Part shown: piece after piece, positions 44,246 through 52,387 of the stretch
Position numbering within the stretch: the first letter of the stretch is position 1
How the letters are laid out: every line of letters begins with the position of its first letter
Origin: Nocardia pseudovaccinii NBRC 100343
Lineage (GTDB): Bacteria; Actinomycetota; Actinomycetes; Mycobacteriales; Mycobacteriaceae
Assembly (NCBI RefSeq): GCF_001613225.1
Contig: NZ_BDBY01000169.1
Location: 1 to 59,274 of the forward strand
Direction of reading: 5' to 3'
DNA: 59,274 nucleotides
Program-made: the position numbers and the translations under genes
The notes under the pieces: generated by a model
The model's database searches: none
The model's input: the letters and a program-made list of their open reading frames with translations, nothing else
Told to the model about the DNA's origin: nothing

Positions 44246-44487
44246 GGCTGTTCTCCGCTGCCGAGCAGGCGCAGCCCGGCCATCGCCCGCTCCGCGCCAT
44301 CGGCGTCGGTCTTCTCGACGACGAATCCCATGTGGATGATCACCCAATCACCTGGTGCGGCGGACTGATCCGCGTCGAGCAGACCGATATTGACCTTGCG
44401 CTTCTCCCCGGATACCTCGACCACGGCGATCTGCCCGTGGTAGCCGTCCGGAATCTCCACGACCCGCCCCGGAATGCCAAGGCACAT
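44242..44487 (-). CDS. hypC: Second HypC-family chaperone (HypC/HybG-like)
   Basis: An 81-aa protein beginning MCLGIPGRVVEI with the same Cys2 chemistry and core (GDWVIIHMGFVVEKTDADGAERAM). Normal HypC length, unlike the tailed paralogue 2.3 kb downstream. Two HypC proteins for one hydrogenase suggest different partners, for example one for HypD and one for the large subunit. It is coupled to hypF by GTGA and 2 bp from the protease gene. Confidence 0.93.
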   Translation of the reverse strand: MCLGIPGRVVEIPDGYHGQIAVVEVSGEKRKVNIGLLDADQSAAPGDWVIIHMGFVVEKTDADGAERAMAGLRLLGSGEQP

Positions 44488-44489
44488 CC

Positions 44490-44963
44490 TCACACCTCCT
44501 GTCCAGCGCGCAATTGCGCCGCGATGCGCGTGACCTCGGCCGCCGCCGGGTCGACGGCCGCGGCGACGGCAGGGCTGAGACCGATTCCCTCGGCCACCGA
44601 GTCGACCTGGCAACCGACGACGACGGTCGGCGGCACGACACCGCCGAGCGCGCGCACCGCGGCGAAGACCGCCTCGGGATTCATCGCGTGCGCGTCCATT
44701 GCCGTCGTCGCCCCCGACTCGTGTTCGGCGCGCAGTATCTGCACGCGTCCGGGTTCGCCGGTATTCGGCAGGGCGTCCACCAGCACCACCGCATCCCACC
44801 CGTCGAGCAGGTCGTAGGCCAAGTGCAACCCGCGGATGCCGTAGTCGACGATCCGCTGGTTCTCCTCCCACGCCGTGGGCAGCCGACTGACCACCTCGGG
44901 GCCGAATCCGTCGTCGCCGAGGAAGATATTGCCGATCCCGGCAATGAGCACACGGGCGCTCAT
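44490..44963 (-). CDS. Hydrogenase maturation endopeptidase (HyaD/HupD family)
   Basis: A 157-aa protease: LIAGIGNIFLGDDGFGPEVV with the Ni-sensing Asp/Glu, VDYGIRGLHLAYDLLDGWDAVVLVDAL, and the His region (DAHAMNPEAVF). After Ni insertion it removes the large-subunit tail; here that is the 22 residues beyond the conserved His576 of the large subunit. It follows the DUF6893 gene almost without gap. Confidence 0.94.
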   Translation of the reverse strand: MSARVLIAGIGNIFLGDDGFGPEVVSRLPTAWEENQRIVDYGIRGLHLAYDLLDGWDAVVLVDALPNTGEPGRVQILRAEHESGATTAMDAHAMNPEAVFAAVRALGGVVPPTVVVGCQVDSVAEGIGLSPAVAAAVDPAAAEVTRIAAQLRAGQEV

Positions 44964-44964
44964 C

Positions 44965-45084
44965 TCACATGTGGCGAATCTTCATATAACGCCTGAGGTC
45001 GGGGATCGACCGTATGCCGACATACGCGCCGCCCACGACGATGACTGCCACCACCGCGATGGCGACCACACCGACTACTTCCAT
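44965..45084 (-). CDS. DUF6893-type single-TM micro-protein
   Basis: A 39-aa protein: one membrane helix (VVGVVAIAVVAVIVVGGAYVG) followed by a basic tail (PDLRRYMKIRHM). Such micro-proteins occur in actinobacterial hydrogenase clusters. It could anchor or contact the otherwise soluble hydrogenase at the membrane, though this is inference. ATG with GAAAGGAATA upstream. It lies within the operon between the 433-aa gene and the protease. Confidence 0.75.
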   Translation of the reverse strand: MEVVGVVAIAVVAVIVVGGAYVGIRSIPDLRRYMKIRHM

Positions 45085-45097
45085 GACCGTATTCCTT

Positions 45098-46399
45098 TCA
45101 CTCGTCGCCGTTGACAATCGGTTCGAGCTCATCTGGAGCGAAATACAGGTAGCGGCCATACCATTCGTGCAGATCGGCCGCCGGATCGTCGTCGATGACC
45201 ACACCGACGTGCGTTTCGCCGTCGACGTCGGCGTGCACCGAGGTGACGCGCGCCGCCCTGCCCTCGTAGAACAGGTCGTGTGCGTCGGCGCGCCGCGTCG
45301 GGCGCAGCCGAACCCGGCTGCCCTTGCGTACCAGCACCCCGGCGATCGGGACCGCGTCGGATTCCGGGCGCACCGCGCCGTCGGCTGCGGGATCCCACCA
45401 GCTCATGCCCTCGGGTACCTCGGGCACCAGGTGCGGCGCCGGTTCGCGCCACAGCCCGTGCAGGTCGTGCATGGCCTCGGGCGTCATCCCTTCGCAGCGG
45501 TCGATGATCTCGGCCGCTCTCGGGTCGGTGGCGCGGGCCCGTTCCTTTTCGTCGTCGGTGAGCGTCATCACGCGCAGGGTGAGGATTTCGTCGATCTCGG
45601 TGGAGTCGAACAGCTGGCCCGCGCTCTGCTCGGCGATCTCGGGATGGTCGTAGAGGATGATCGGCGACACCAGGACAACGCCGTGGTGGCCGGGCGGCCC
45701 GGCCAGCACCGGGAAACAGCGGTGCTGGGCGCAGTGCCCGACGGCCGTCTCGGCGCCCGGTTCGGGGTCGAGGAGCGAGACGAACTCACCGTCGTCGAGT
45801 TCGGCGATTACGTGGGCGCCAAGCATGGAGCGGGCTGTGGCGTCGGCTGAACTGGTGGCCGCGCCGCCGCTGTTGCGCAGCCGTATTCCGATCCGTCGAT
45901 AGTCGCCCTCGGGGGCGATGGTCAATTCGAGTGTGCCCTCGATCGGTGCTCGAGTGCGCACCACCGTGCCCGCCGTCGATCCCGGAATCGGTTCGACCGC
46001 CTGCCAGCCCGGTACCTCGATCGGCCTCGTAGTGTCAACCAAAGTCAAAGGGCCGCAGGTTATTTCGCATTCGGTAGCCTCGTCCCAGCTGACCCATCGG
46101 CGGCCGTCGACGATCAGTTCGGCGCGCTCGGTCCCGTCCAGTTCGACAGTTCGGCGCTGCAGTTGCAGGAACCGCGCGGTGAGCGTGATCTGCGTGGCAT
46201 CGGACGCGCGGACGAGGCATTCGGCGGCCAGCGAATCGTCCTCACCGACTCCGGCCGCGGCCGCGCCGCGCGGGCCGAGCACGCCGAACTGCCAGCGGGA
46301 CTGGTTCTTTCGGGCATCCGACCGGTAGGGGTACAGCAGATACCCCTCGTACAGTACGGCGTCGGCGACGGCGCGGGCACGGGTCATGGCGGCGTTCAC
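45098..46399 (-). CDS. Hydrogenase-cluster protein of unknown function (433 aa)
   Basis: The N-terminal part (VLYEGYLLYPYRSDARKNQSRWQFGVLGPR) and a beta-rich body lead to a C-terminal segment resembling the SH3-like end of NHase-type or Ni-cluster proteins (GSRVRLRPTRRADAHDLFYEGRAARVTSVHADVDG). No cofactor motif is obvious. GTG start by GTGA overlap with DUF6084. Homologues are expected only in group 1h hydrogenase operons, so a dedicated assembly role is plausible. Function unknown. Confidence 0.8.
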   Translation of the reverse strand: MNAAMTRARAVADAVLYEGYLLYPYRSDARKNQSRWQFGVLGPRGAAAAGVGEDDSLAAECLVRASDATQITLTARFLQLQRRTVELDGTERAELIVDGRRWVSWDEATECEITCGPLTLVDTTRPIEVPGWQAVEPIPGSTAGTVVRTRAPIEGTLELTIAPEGDYRRIGIRLRNSGGAATSSADATARSMLGAHVIAELDDGEFVSLLDPEPGAETAVGHCAQHRCFPVLAGPPGHHGVVLVSPIILYDHPEIAEQSAGQLFDSTEIDEILTLRVMTLTDDEKERARATDPRAAEIIDRCEGMTPEAMHDLHGLWREPAPHLVPEVPEGMSWWDPAADGAVRPESDAVPIAGVLVRKGSRVRLRPTRRADAHDLFYEGRAARVTSVHADVDGETHVGVVIDDDPAADLHEWYGRYLYFAPDELEPIVNGDE

Positions 46400-47040
46400 G
46401 GCGCGGACTCCTCGGTGAGAAGTTTCGCGACAGCGTCGTCGAATCCGAGCAATCCGTGCGAAGACTTGTAGGCGGCCAGCGCTTCGACATTCTCCCTGCG
46501 CAACCGCACCCAGCCGGAGTTCGGATAGTGGGCGTCCATGAGATCGCGCCATACCGTGACCGGCATGTCGAATTTGTCCTCGCGGTCCCATGGCACCTGC
46601 TGAACCGCGAAACCCGTTTCCCCCCTGATGAATACGGTGCCGCTGAACAGGAAGATCAGGGGCACGGTGCCCTCGCGCAGGGCGTGCAGGTACTTCGATC
46701 CGGTGACCTCGAAGTCGTAGGTGCACGGCATCGGCAGTTCCACCTCGGCGCCGCCGGAGAAGCCGGGCACCATGGTGGCACAGTGCATCCAGGTGAACGA
46801 CTTCTGTGTTTCGTGCCAGCGTTCGCGCGGGCCGAAAAGGTCGAGCAGCCCCGCGCCTTCGGCGTCGGAGTAGCCGCGCCGGAAGGGTTCGATGCGCACC
46901 TGGGCGCGCAGCGCGATCGCGTGCACCGGCTCCTCGGCCAGCGCGGCGATGCCGATGCGCGCCGACAGATTCGGGGCGACCGCGTATGGTTCCGGTCGCA
47001 CCTCGAGCACCGCGAAGGTCATCGCATAGGCCGGGCTCAT
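46396..47040 (-). CDS. DUF6084-family protein of the hydrogenase cluster
   Basis: A 214-aa protein: FAVLEVRPEPYAVAPNLSARIGIAAL, then HAIALRAQVRIEPFRRGYSD and FTWMHCATMVPGFSGGAEVELPMPC, a pattern of DUF6084. No signal or TM helix. The start overlaps the DUF5947 stop by one base. It is probably part of the same assembly set as its neighbours; biochemical role unknown. Confidence 0.8.
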   Translation of the reverse strand: MSPAYAMTFAVLEVRPEPYAVAPNLSARIGIAALAEEPVHAIALRAQVRIEPFRRGYSDAEGAGLLDLFGPRERWHETQKSFTWMHCATMVPGFSGGAEVELPMPCTYDFEVTGSKYLHALREGTVPLIFLFSGTVFIRGETGFAVQQVPWDREDKFDMPVTVWRDLMDAHYPNSGWVRLRRENVEALAAYKSSHGLLGFDDAVAKLLTEESAP

Positions 47041-47669
47041 CACGCCACCTCCGGCCGGGCCCGAGCCGACATCGTGGTGAAGAATTCCGCGATGTAGTCC
47101 CTGGCCTCCTTGCCGCCGTCGAATCCGCGCCACAGCATCCGCATCCGTCCGACGAACTCGTAACAGGCATCGATCGGAAGCAGCAGGACCGCACCGGGAC
47201 CGCCGCGCTCGGGCATCCGGATCAGCAGGGCCTCGACATCCGGTGCGAGCCGGTCGAGTTCGGGATGGCGATCCAGCATCGCCTGCCAATCCCGCAGTGG
47301 CAGTTCGGATTCGGTGGCCCCGGCCGGTCCCGGATAGAACGCGACAGTGCGGCCGAGCGCCGAATTGACGAAGAAGAACGCCAGGCCGACCGGGATTTCG
47401 AGGGTGTCCCATTCACCCTGACCGATCGCGCAGTCGGGGAACGAGACGTAGTGGTCGGGCACCGCCCGGTAGCGCAGCGCGGCGTGCTGATCGGTGAACA
47501 GCAGATAGCAGCCCACGCATACGCACATCAGCTGCCTGCCTTCGATATCCACCACATGCCGGTGCTGCGCACCGACCGGTTCGGCGCACATTTCGCACCG
47601 CTCTCCGGCCGCTGCGGGCGGAGTCGGATCGGTCGCGATGCGACGCAGTGCGCGCAGACCCTGGTTCAT
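47040..47669 (-). CDS. DUF5947-family protein with CxxC motifs
   Basis: A 209-aa protein. The N-terminal CEMCAEPVGAQHRHVVDIEGRQLMCVCVGCYLLF places a CxxC and a C-x-C-x2-C around His, suggesting bound Zn or Fe. The C-terminal half is helical (CYEFVGRMRMLWRGFDGG). DUF5947 is characteristic of group 1h hydrogenase operons. It overlaps both neighbours by 1-4 bases. It may be a metal-binding assembly or electron-transfer partner. Confidence 0.82.
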   Translation of the reverse strand: MNQGLRALRRIATDPTPPAAAGERCEMCAEPVGAQHRHVVDIEGRQLMCVCVGCYLLFTDQHAALRYRAVPDHYVSFPDCAIGQGEWDTLEIPVGLAFFFVNSALGRTVAFYPGPAGATESELPLRDWQAMLDRHPELDRLAPDVEALLIRMPERGGPGAVLLLPIDACYEFVGRMRMLWRGFDGGKEARDYIAEFFTTMSARARPEVA

Positions 47670-48613
47670 CCTCGGACCTCCGCGGGCACCGCGACCGAGA
47701 TCTCGCCGGAACGCACCAGCACGGGCAGCGGCTCGAGATGCCCCTCGCCGTCCAACCGCGTTCCGGCGTGCACCACGTCGAAATGGGCCAGGCACCCCGG
47801 ACAGCGCAGCACCGCCGCGTTGGCCGGAGCTCCCATCTTTCGGTGCAGCGCGGCACCCGCCATCGAACGCCCACAGGCCGCGCAGCGGTCGCGATAGACG
47901 AACAGGTCCGCGCCGACCCGGCAGGCCAGCACCGGCACATCGGCCACTGTGAACCCGCCGACCTCGCCTGCCGCCAGGTCCGCGAGCTCCGGGACCGAGA
48001 TCCAGCTGCCCGCGGGCGGATCAGCGGTGTGTACCCGCGCGAACAACGCTTCGGCCGGTATCACCCCCGCCTGCGGCTCTGTCGTCGCGGCGACCACCTC
48101 GATGGCCTCGATTTCCGGTGCGGCCGCACGCACCGCATCCTCCACCGCCAGTTCCAGCGTCACCGACGATGAAGGGCAGGTGCGACAGCTGCCGGACAGC
48201 TCGAGCCGCACGACACCGTCGGCGACGTCGATGAGCGCCACATCGCCGCCGTGCGAGCCGAGGTAGGGACGGACGCTGTCCAGCGCCGTCGCCACCCTCG
48301 TTCGCACGTCGTGCGGGTGCAGGCCGTGCACCAACAGCAGGCTCGCGACCAGATCGTCGCGAGTCAGCTGCTCGACGATCCGGTCGTCGAGCCCGGCCGT
48401 GATCCGGCCCAGTGCCGCGCCGTAGAGGTCGACGACCTCACGCACGAGACGCTCGGCGCGCTCGCGCGCCACCGGCCCGCCTGCCGAACAGGCATCCAGC
48501 AGGGTGTCGATCCGATCACCCGCGCCCCGCCACTGGTTGTCGTCGATCGGTCTGGCTCGCTGCTGCGGGCCACCATCCACGCTGTGCCTCCCGTCGTCGG
48601 CCCGACCTGTCAT
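47666..48613 (-). CDS. NifU C-terminal domain fused to a Rieske-like Cys4 domain
   Basis: A 315-aa protein. Residues about 110-180 form a NifU/Nfu scaffold domain (VRPYLGSHGGDVAL, SCRTCPSSSVTLELAVEDA with its CxxC). Residues about 230-300 look like a Rieske fold (CRVGADLFVYRDRCAACG, then LRCPGCLAHFDVVHAG), but the His ligands are replaced by Cys, giving CxxC/CxxC. This may bind a [2Fe-2S] all-Cys or rubredoxin-type centre. It starts by ATGA overlap with the large-subunit stop. A likely role is Fe-S delivery to, or electron acceptance from, the hydrogenase. Confidence 0.85.
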   Translation of the reverse strand: MTGRADDGRHSVDGGPQQRARPIDDNQWRGAGDRIDTLLDACSAGGPVARERAERLVREVVDLYGAALGRITAGLDDRIVEQLTRDDLVASLLLVHGLHPHDVRTRVATALDSVRPYLGSHGGDVALIDVADGVVRLELSGSCRTCPSSSVTLELAVEDAVRAAAPEIEAIEVVAATTEPQAGVIPAEALFARVHTADPPAGSWISVPELADLAAGEVGGFTVADVPVLACRVGADLFVYRDRCAACGRSMAGAALHRKMGAPANAAVLRCPGCLAHFDVVHAGTRLDGEGHLEPLPVLVRSGEISVAVPAEVRG

Positions 48614-50406
48614 TCCGCGGTGAGCGCCTGCGTCGGTGAATGGAGCTTGTCCAGGGTGACGCCGTTGCCCAGATACATGTGCACCCCGCAGGGCAGGCAT
48701 GGATCGAAGCTGCGCACCGTGCGCATGATGTCGATGCCCTTGAAGTGCTCCCGGTCGTTCTCCTCGAAGATCGGCTGGCCCTGGACCGCGTCCTCGTAAG
48801 GCCCCGGCGTACCGAAGGAGTCACGCGGACTGGCGTTCCACGGCGTCGGCGGATACGGGTGGTAGTTGGCGATCTTGCCGTCCCGGATGACCATGTGGTG
48901 CGACAGCACACCGCGCACCGCCTCGGTGAAACCACAGCCGATGCTCTCGTCGGGCACCTCGAAGTGTTCCCAGGTCTTGGTATGGCCCGCCCGGATCTCA
49001 GCGAGCGCCTGCTCGGCGAAGTGCACCGCACATGCCGCCGCGTAGGCCTGGAAGTAGGTTCGCGCCCGGTCGCGTTCGATCGTGTTGCTGCCGTGCGCCG
49101 GAATCTTCCATTCCAAGGTGACCGGGCCCTTCAACGCGGTCTTGGGCAGGTTGATCTGCACACTGGATCCGGTGGATTTGACGTAACCGATGTCCACCAG
49201 CCCGGCCAGCGCCGTCGCCCACAGGCGAGCCAGGGGCCCACCTCCGGTGTCGAGTGCGAGATGGTCCTTGCCATCGAACCAGCGGGGGGACATCACCCAG
49301 CTGTACTTGTCGTCCAGGTCGCGCTTCTGCGGTCTCGGGTTGGTGTGCTGATTCCACGGATGGCGCCGGTCGACCGGATTGCCGAGCGGATCGGTCGTGA
49401 CGAACATTTCCTGATCGGTCCAGTCCTCGTAATACGAACTGCCCAACAGGATCCGGAGGCCGAGATTGATGTCCACCAGCGAGGTGGTGATCAGCTTCCC
49501 GTCCACGACGACGCCAGGGGTGACGAACATCCCCCGGCCCCACTGCTCCATGTCCTTGTAGTCGAAATTGCATACCGCTGGATCCTGGAACGATCCCCAG
49601 CAGCCGAGCAGTGTGCGGCGCAGACCCACCTGCTCGTAGCCCGGTAGCGCCTCGTAGAAGAAGTCGAATAGGTCGTCGTGCATCGGCACGACCTTCTTCA
49701 TGAACTCCACGTACCGCATCAACCGCGACATGTAGTCGGTCATCAGCTGAATCGTCGCGACCGTGCCGACCCCACCGGGATACAGCGTCGACGGGTGCAC
49801 GTGCCTGCCCTCCATCAGGGAGAACATTTCGCGCGTGTACCGACTGACCTGCAGCGCCTCCCGATAGAACTCGCCGGTGAACGGATTGAGCGCCCGCATG
49901 ATGTCGGCGACGGTGCGATAGCCGTGGTCACCGGCGCGCGGCGCCTCGGTGCGCTCGGCGCGTTCGAGCACGCCCGGGTTGGTCTCGGCGACCATCTTCT
50001 CGCAGAAGTCCACCCCGACCAGGTTCTCCTGGAAAATGTTGTGGTCGAACATGTACTCGGCGGCCTCGCCGAGGTTGACGATCCACTCGCCGATGGGCGG
50101 TGGTTTGACCCCGTAAGCCATGTTCTGGCAGTAACACGAACAGGTCGCGTGGTTGTCACCGCAGATGCCGCAGATGCGGCTGGTGATGAAGTGCGCGTCG
50201 CGCGGGTCCTTGCCCTTCATGAAAATCGAATAGCCACGGAAGATCGACGAGGTGCTGTGGCACTCGACCACCTCGCGACTGTTGAAGTCGATCTTGGTGT
50301 AGATGCCGAGGCTGCCGACGATGCGGGTGATCGGATCCCAGGCCATCTCTACCAGGGCGTCGGGTTCGATCTTGCGAAGTGACGGATCGGGAATGATCTC
50401 TGTCAT
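48610..50406 (-). CDS. hhyL: [NiFe]-hydrogenase large subunit, group 1h (actinobacterial, high affinity)
   Basis: A 598-aa catalytic subunit. The L1 motif RICGIC (Cys79, Cys82) with GDNHATCS and the L2 motif DPCLPCGVHMYLG (Cys570, Cys573) supply the four Ni-Fe ligands, and the wording of both is that of group 1h. A 22-residue tail after His576 should be removed by the protease in this operon. Group 1h enzymes oxidise atmospheric H2 during starvation in the presence of O2. ATG has AGGGAGATATTTCG upstream. 12 bp separate it from the small-subunit stop. Confidence 0.96.
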   Translation of the reverse strand: MTEIIPDPSLRKIEPDALVEMAWDPITRIVGSLGIYTKIDFNSREVVECHSTSSIFRGYSIFMKGKDPRDAHFITSRICGICGDNHATCSCYCQNMAYGVKPPPIGEWIVNLGEAAEYMFDHNIFQENLVGVDFCEKMVAETNPGVLERAERTEAPRAGDHGYRTVADIMRALNPFTGEFYREALQVSRYTREMFSLMEGRHVHPSTLYPGGVGTVATIQLMTDYMSRLMRYVEFMKKVVPMHDDLFDFFYEALPGYEQVGLRRTLLGCWGSFQDPAVCNFDYKDMEQWGRGMFVTPGVVVDGKLITTSLVDINLGLRILLGSSYYEDWTDQEMFVTTDPLGNPVDRRHPWNQHTNPRPQKRDLDDKYSWVMSPRWFDGKDHLALDTGGGPLARLWATALAGLVDIGYVKSTGSSVQINLPKTALKGPVTLEWKIPAHGSNTIERDRARTYFQAYAAACAVHFAEQALAEIRAGHTKTWEHFEVPDESIGCGFTEAVRGVLSHHMVIRDGKIANYHPYPPTPWNASPRDSFGTPGPYEDAVQGQPIFEENDREHFKGIDIMRTVRSFDPCLPCGVHMYLGNGVTLDKLHSPTQALTAE

Positions 50407-50418
50407 CGAAATATCTCC

Positions 50419-51474
50419 CTACCAGGTGCGTGTCGCGCCGGATTCGAGCTTCCCGCCCTTGTGCCGCCAGCGCGGTTCCTTGTCGACGGTGCGGCCGGTG
50501 ATGTGGCGCAGACTGCGTATCACCGACCCGTACAGCCCGGAAGCGGTCGAGGAGATCTTGCCGCCCGGCGGTTCGTCCATGAACGGCATGAACTTGTCCG
50601 GGAATCCCGGCATCGTGCAGCCGATGCAGATGCCACCCACATTCGGGCAGCCGCCTACGCCGTTGACCCAGCCGCGCTTGGGCACGTTGCACTTGACGAC
50701 CGGGCCCCAACAGCCCAGCTTCACAATGCATTTCGGTGATCCGTACTCTTCGGCGAAATCACCCTGCTCGTAGTAGCCCGCTCGGTCGCAACCTTCGTGC
50801 ACGGTGGCGCCGAACAACCACTTCGGGCGCAGCGCGTCGTCGAGCGGGATCATCGGCGCCTGGCCCGTGGCCATATAGAGAAGGTATGTAAGGGTTTCGG
50901 ACAGATTGTCGGGCTGGATCGGGCAGCCGGGCACGCAGACGATCGGAATGCCCGCTTTGCTCTTCCATTCCCAGCCGAGATAGTCCGGGACACCCATCGC
51001 GCCGGTCGGATTTCCCGCCATCGCGTGGATACCGCCGTACGTCGCGCAAGTGCCCGCGGCGACCACCGCGGTCGCCTTCGGCGCCAGCCGATCGAGCCAT
51101 TCGCTCGTCGTCATCGGCTGACCGGTCGCAGGATTGTTGCCGAAGCCGCACCAGTAACCCTCTTCGTGCAACTGCTCATTGGGGATCGACCCCTCGACGA
51201 CCAGAACGAACGGATCGAGTTCGCCCCGATCTCCCTTGAAGAACCACTCCAGGAAATCGTCCGCGCCGCCGGTCGGACCGCATTCGAAATCGATGAGCGG
51301 CCAATGCACGGCAATCTTCGGCAATCCGGGGAGTGATCCGAGTGCGATCTCTTCGATGCTCGGCTGGGTGGCGGCGGTGAGGGCCACCGAATCGCCGTCA
51401 CAGCTGAGTCCCGCATTGATCCAGAGGACGTGGATCAAGGTGTCTTCGGCTTTTACTGCTTCCTGAGTTGGCAT
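50419..51474 (-). CDS. hhyS: [NiFe]-hydrogenase small subunit, group 1h
   Basis: A 351-aa electron-transfer subunit with three Fe-S clusters. The proximal site reads C25-D-G-D28, with Asp in place of the usual Cys, as described for actinobacterial-type O2-insensitive hydrogenases. Further Cys motifs (GTCATYGG, VPGCPIQPDN, HEGCDRAGYYEQG, LGCWGPVVKC, GGCPNVGGICIGC) complete the set. No twin-arginine signal is present, so the enzyme stays cytoplasmic. It is the first structural gene, 112 bp downstream of hypB, with a CRP-type site in that gap. Confidence 0.96.
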   Translation of the reverse strand: MPTQEAVKAEDTLIHVLWINAGLSCDGDSVALTAATQPSIEEIALGSLPGLPKIAVHWPLIDFECGPTGGADDFLEWFFKGDRGELDPFVLVVEGSIPNEQLHEEGYWCGFGNNPATGQPMTTSEWLDRLAPKATAVVAAGTCATYGGIHAMAGNPTGAMGVPDYLGWEWKSKAGIPIVCVPGCPIQPDNLSETLTYLLYMATGQAPMIPLDDALRPKWLFGATVHEGCDRAGYYEQGDFAEEYGSPKCIVKLGCWGPVVKCNVPKRGWVNGVGGCPNVGGICIGCTMPGFPDKFMPFMDEPPGGKISSTASGLYGSVIRSLRHITGRTVDKEPRWRHKGGKLESGATRTW

Positions 51475-51542
51475 CGGACTGCCACCTTCCGCAGCGGGGG
51501 CACGCGGATAAATCTCTGGTCAGCTACGCCGACAGATCCGCG

Positions 51543-51558
51543 TGTGACTCTGATCACA
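51543..51558. promoter_or_regulatory. Perfect CRP/GlxR-type binding site upstream of hhyS
   Basis: TGTGACTCTGATCACA: both TGTGA and TCACA half-sites are exact, with the standard 6-bp spacer. It lies 69 bp upstream of the hydrogenase small-subunit start, in the 112-bp gap after hypB. Control by a CRP-family (cAMP) regulator is inferred. Confidence 0.7.
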
Positions 51559-51586
51559 TGAGTCTAGGTCTGAGAGCTGACGGCTT

Positions 51587-52387
51587 TCAAGGTATCGGTA
51601 TGCCGACGGTTAGCCGGGCCTCGAGCCAGTCGTACCAGAGGGCCAGTCCATCGCCGGTGGCCGCCGATACCGGAAGGATCTTTACGCCGGGATTCACCGA
51701 CTGCGCGTATTCCACGCATCGCCCTGAATCGAAATCCACATATGGCAGCAGGTCGGTTTTGTTGATCAGCACCAGCTCCGCCGCGGCAAACATGTGCGGA
51801 TATTTCAACGGCTTGTCGGTGCCCTCGGTGACCGAGATGATCACGACCTTGCCCGCCTCGCCGAGATCGAACAATGCCGGACAGACCAGATTGCCCACAT
51901 TCTCGACGAACAGCAGGCTGCCCGGCGCCGGATCCAGCGCGTCGAGAGCGCGTCGCATCATGTCCGCATCGAGATGGCAGCCCGCGCCGGTATTCACCTG
52001 CACGACCTTGCAGCCGGTTGCCTCGATGCGCTGCGCGTCCAGCAGGGTCGCCTGATCGCCCTCGATGACGGCCACCGGAACCGAGTCGAGTTCGCGGATC
52101 GTCCGCTCGATCAGGGTCGTTTTCCCCGCGCCGGGCGAACTGGTCATATTCAGCGCCAAGATCCCACGTTCACGCAATCGCGCACGGTTGGCCGCGGCGA
52201 GCTCGTCGTTCTTGGCGAGCACCTTCTGTTCGAGGGTCAGCGTGGTCAGAGCGTGTTCGTGGGGGTGTTCGTGTTCATGCCCGGGACCATGCTCATGGTG
52301 GCCATGATCGTGCGGGTGATCGTGGTCCTGATGTCCGACGGTGATCACAGCGACCCCGTCGCCCTCGCATCCGCAGGTTGCGCACAT
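51587..52387 (-). CDS. hypB: HypB, Ni-storing GTPase for hydrogenase maturation
   Basis: A 266-aa protein. It has an N-terminal MCATCGC metal motif, then a His-rich stretch (DHDHPHDHGHHEHGPGHEHEHPHEH) for nickel storage, then the SIMIBI GTPase domain: P-loop TSSPGAGKTTLIERT, EGDQAT, CHLDADM, ENVGNLVCP and NKTD. It releases Ni to the large subunit together with HypA. Its start lies inside the end of hypA (43-bp overlap). Confidence 0.96.
   Translation of the reverse strand: MCATCGCEGDGVAVITVGHQDHDHPHDHGHHEHGPGHEHEHPHEHALTTLTLEQKVLAKNDELAAANRARLRERGILALNMTSSPGAGKTTLIERTIRELDSVPVAVIEGDQATLLDAQRIEATGCKVVQVNTGAGCHLDADMMRRALDALDPAPGSLLFVENVGNLVCPALFDLGEAGKVVIISVTEGTDKPLKYPHMFAAAELVLINKTDLLPYVDFDSGRCVEYAQSVNPGVKILPVSAATGDGLALWYDWLEARLTVGIPIP

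Noticed and set aside
50419..51474. Search for a twin-arginine export signal on the hydrogenase small subunit
   Set aside because: The N-terminus is short and acidic with no RR motif or hydrophobic core, so export was ruled out.
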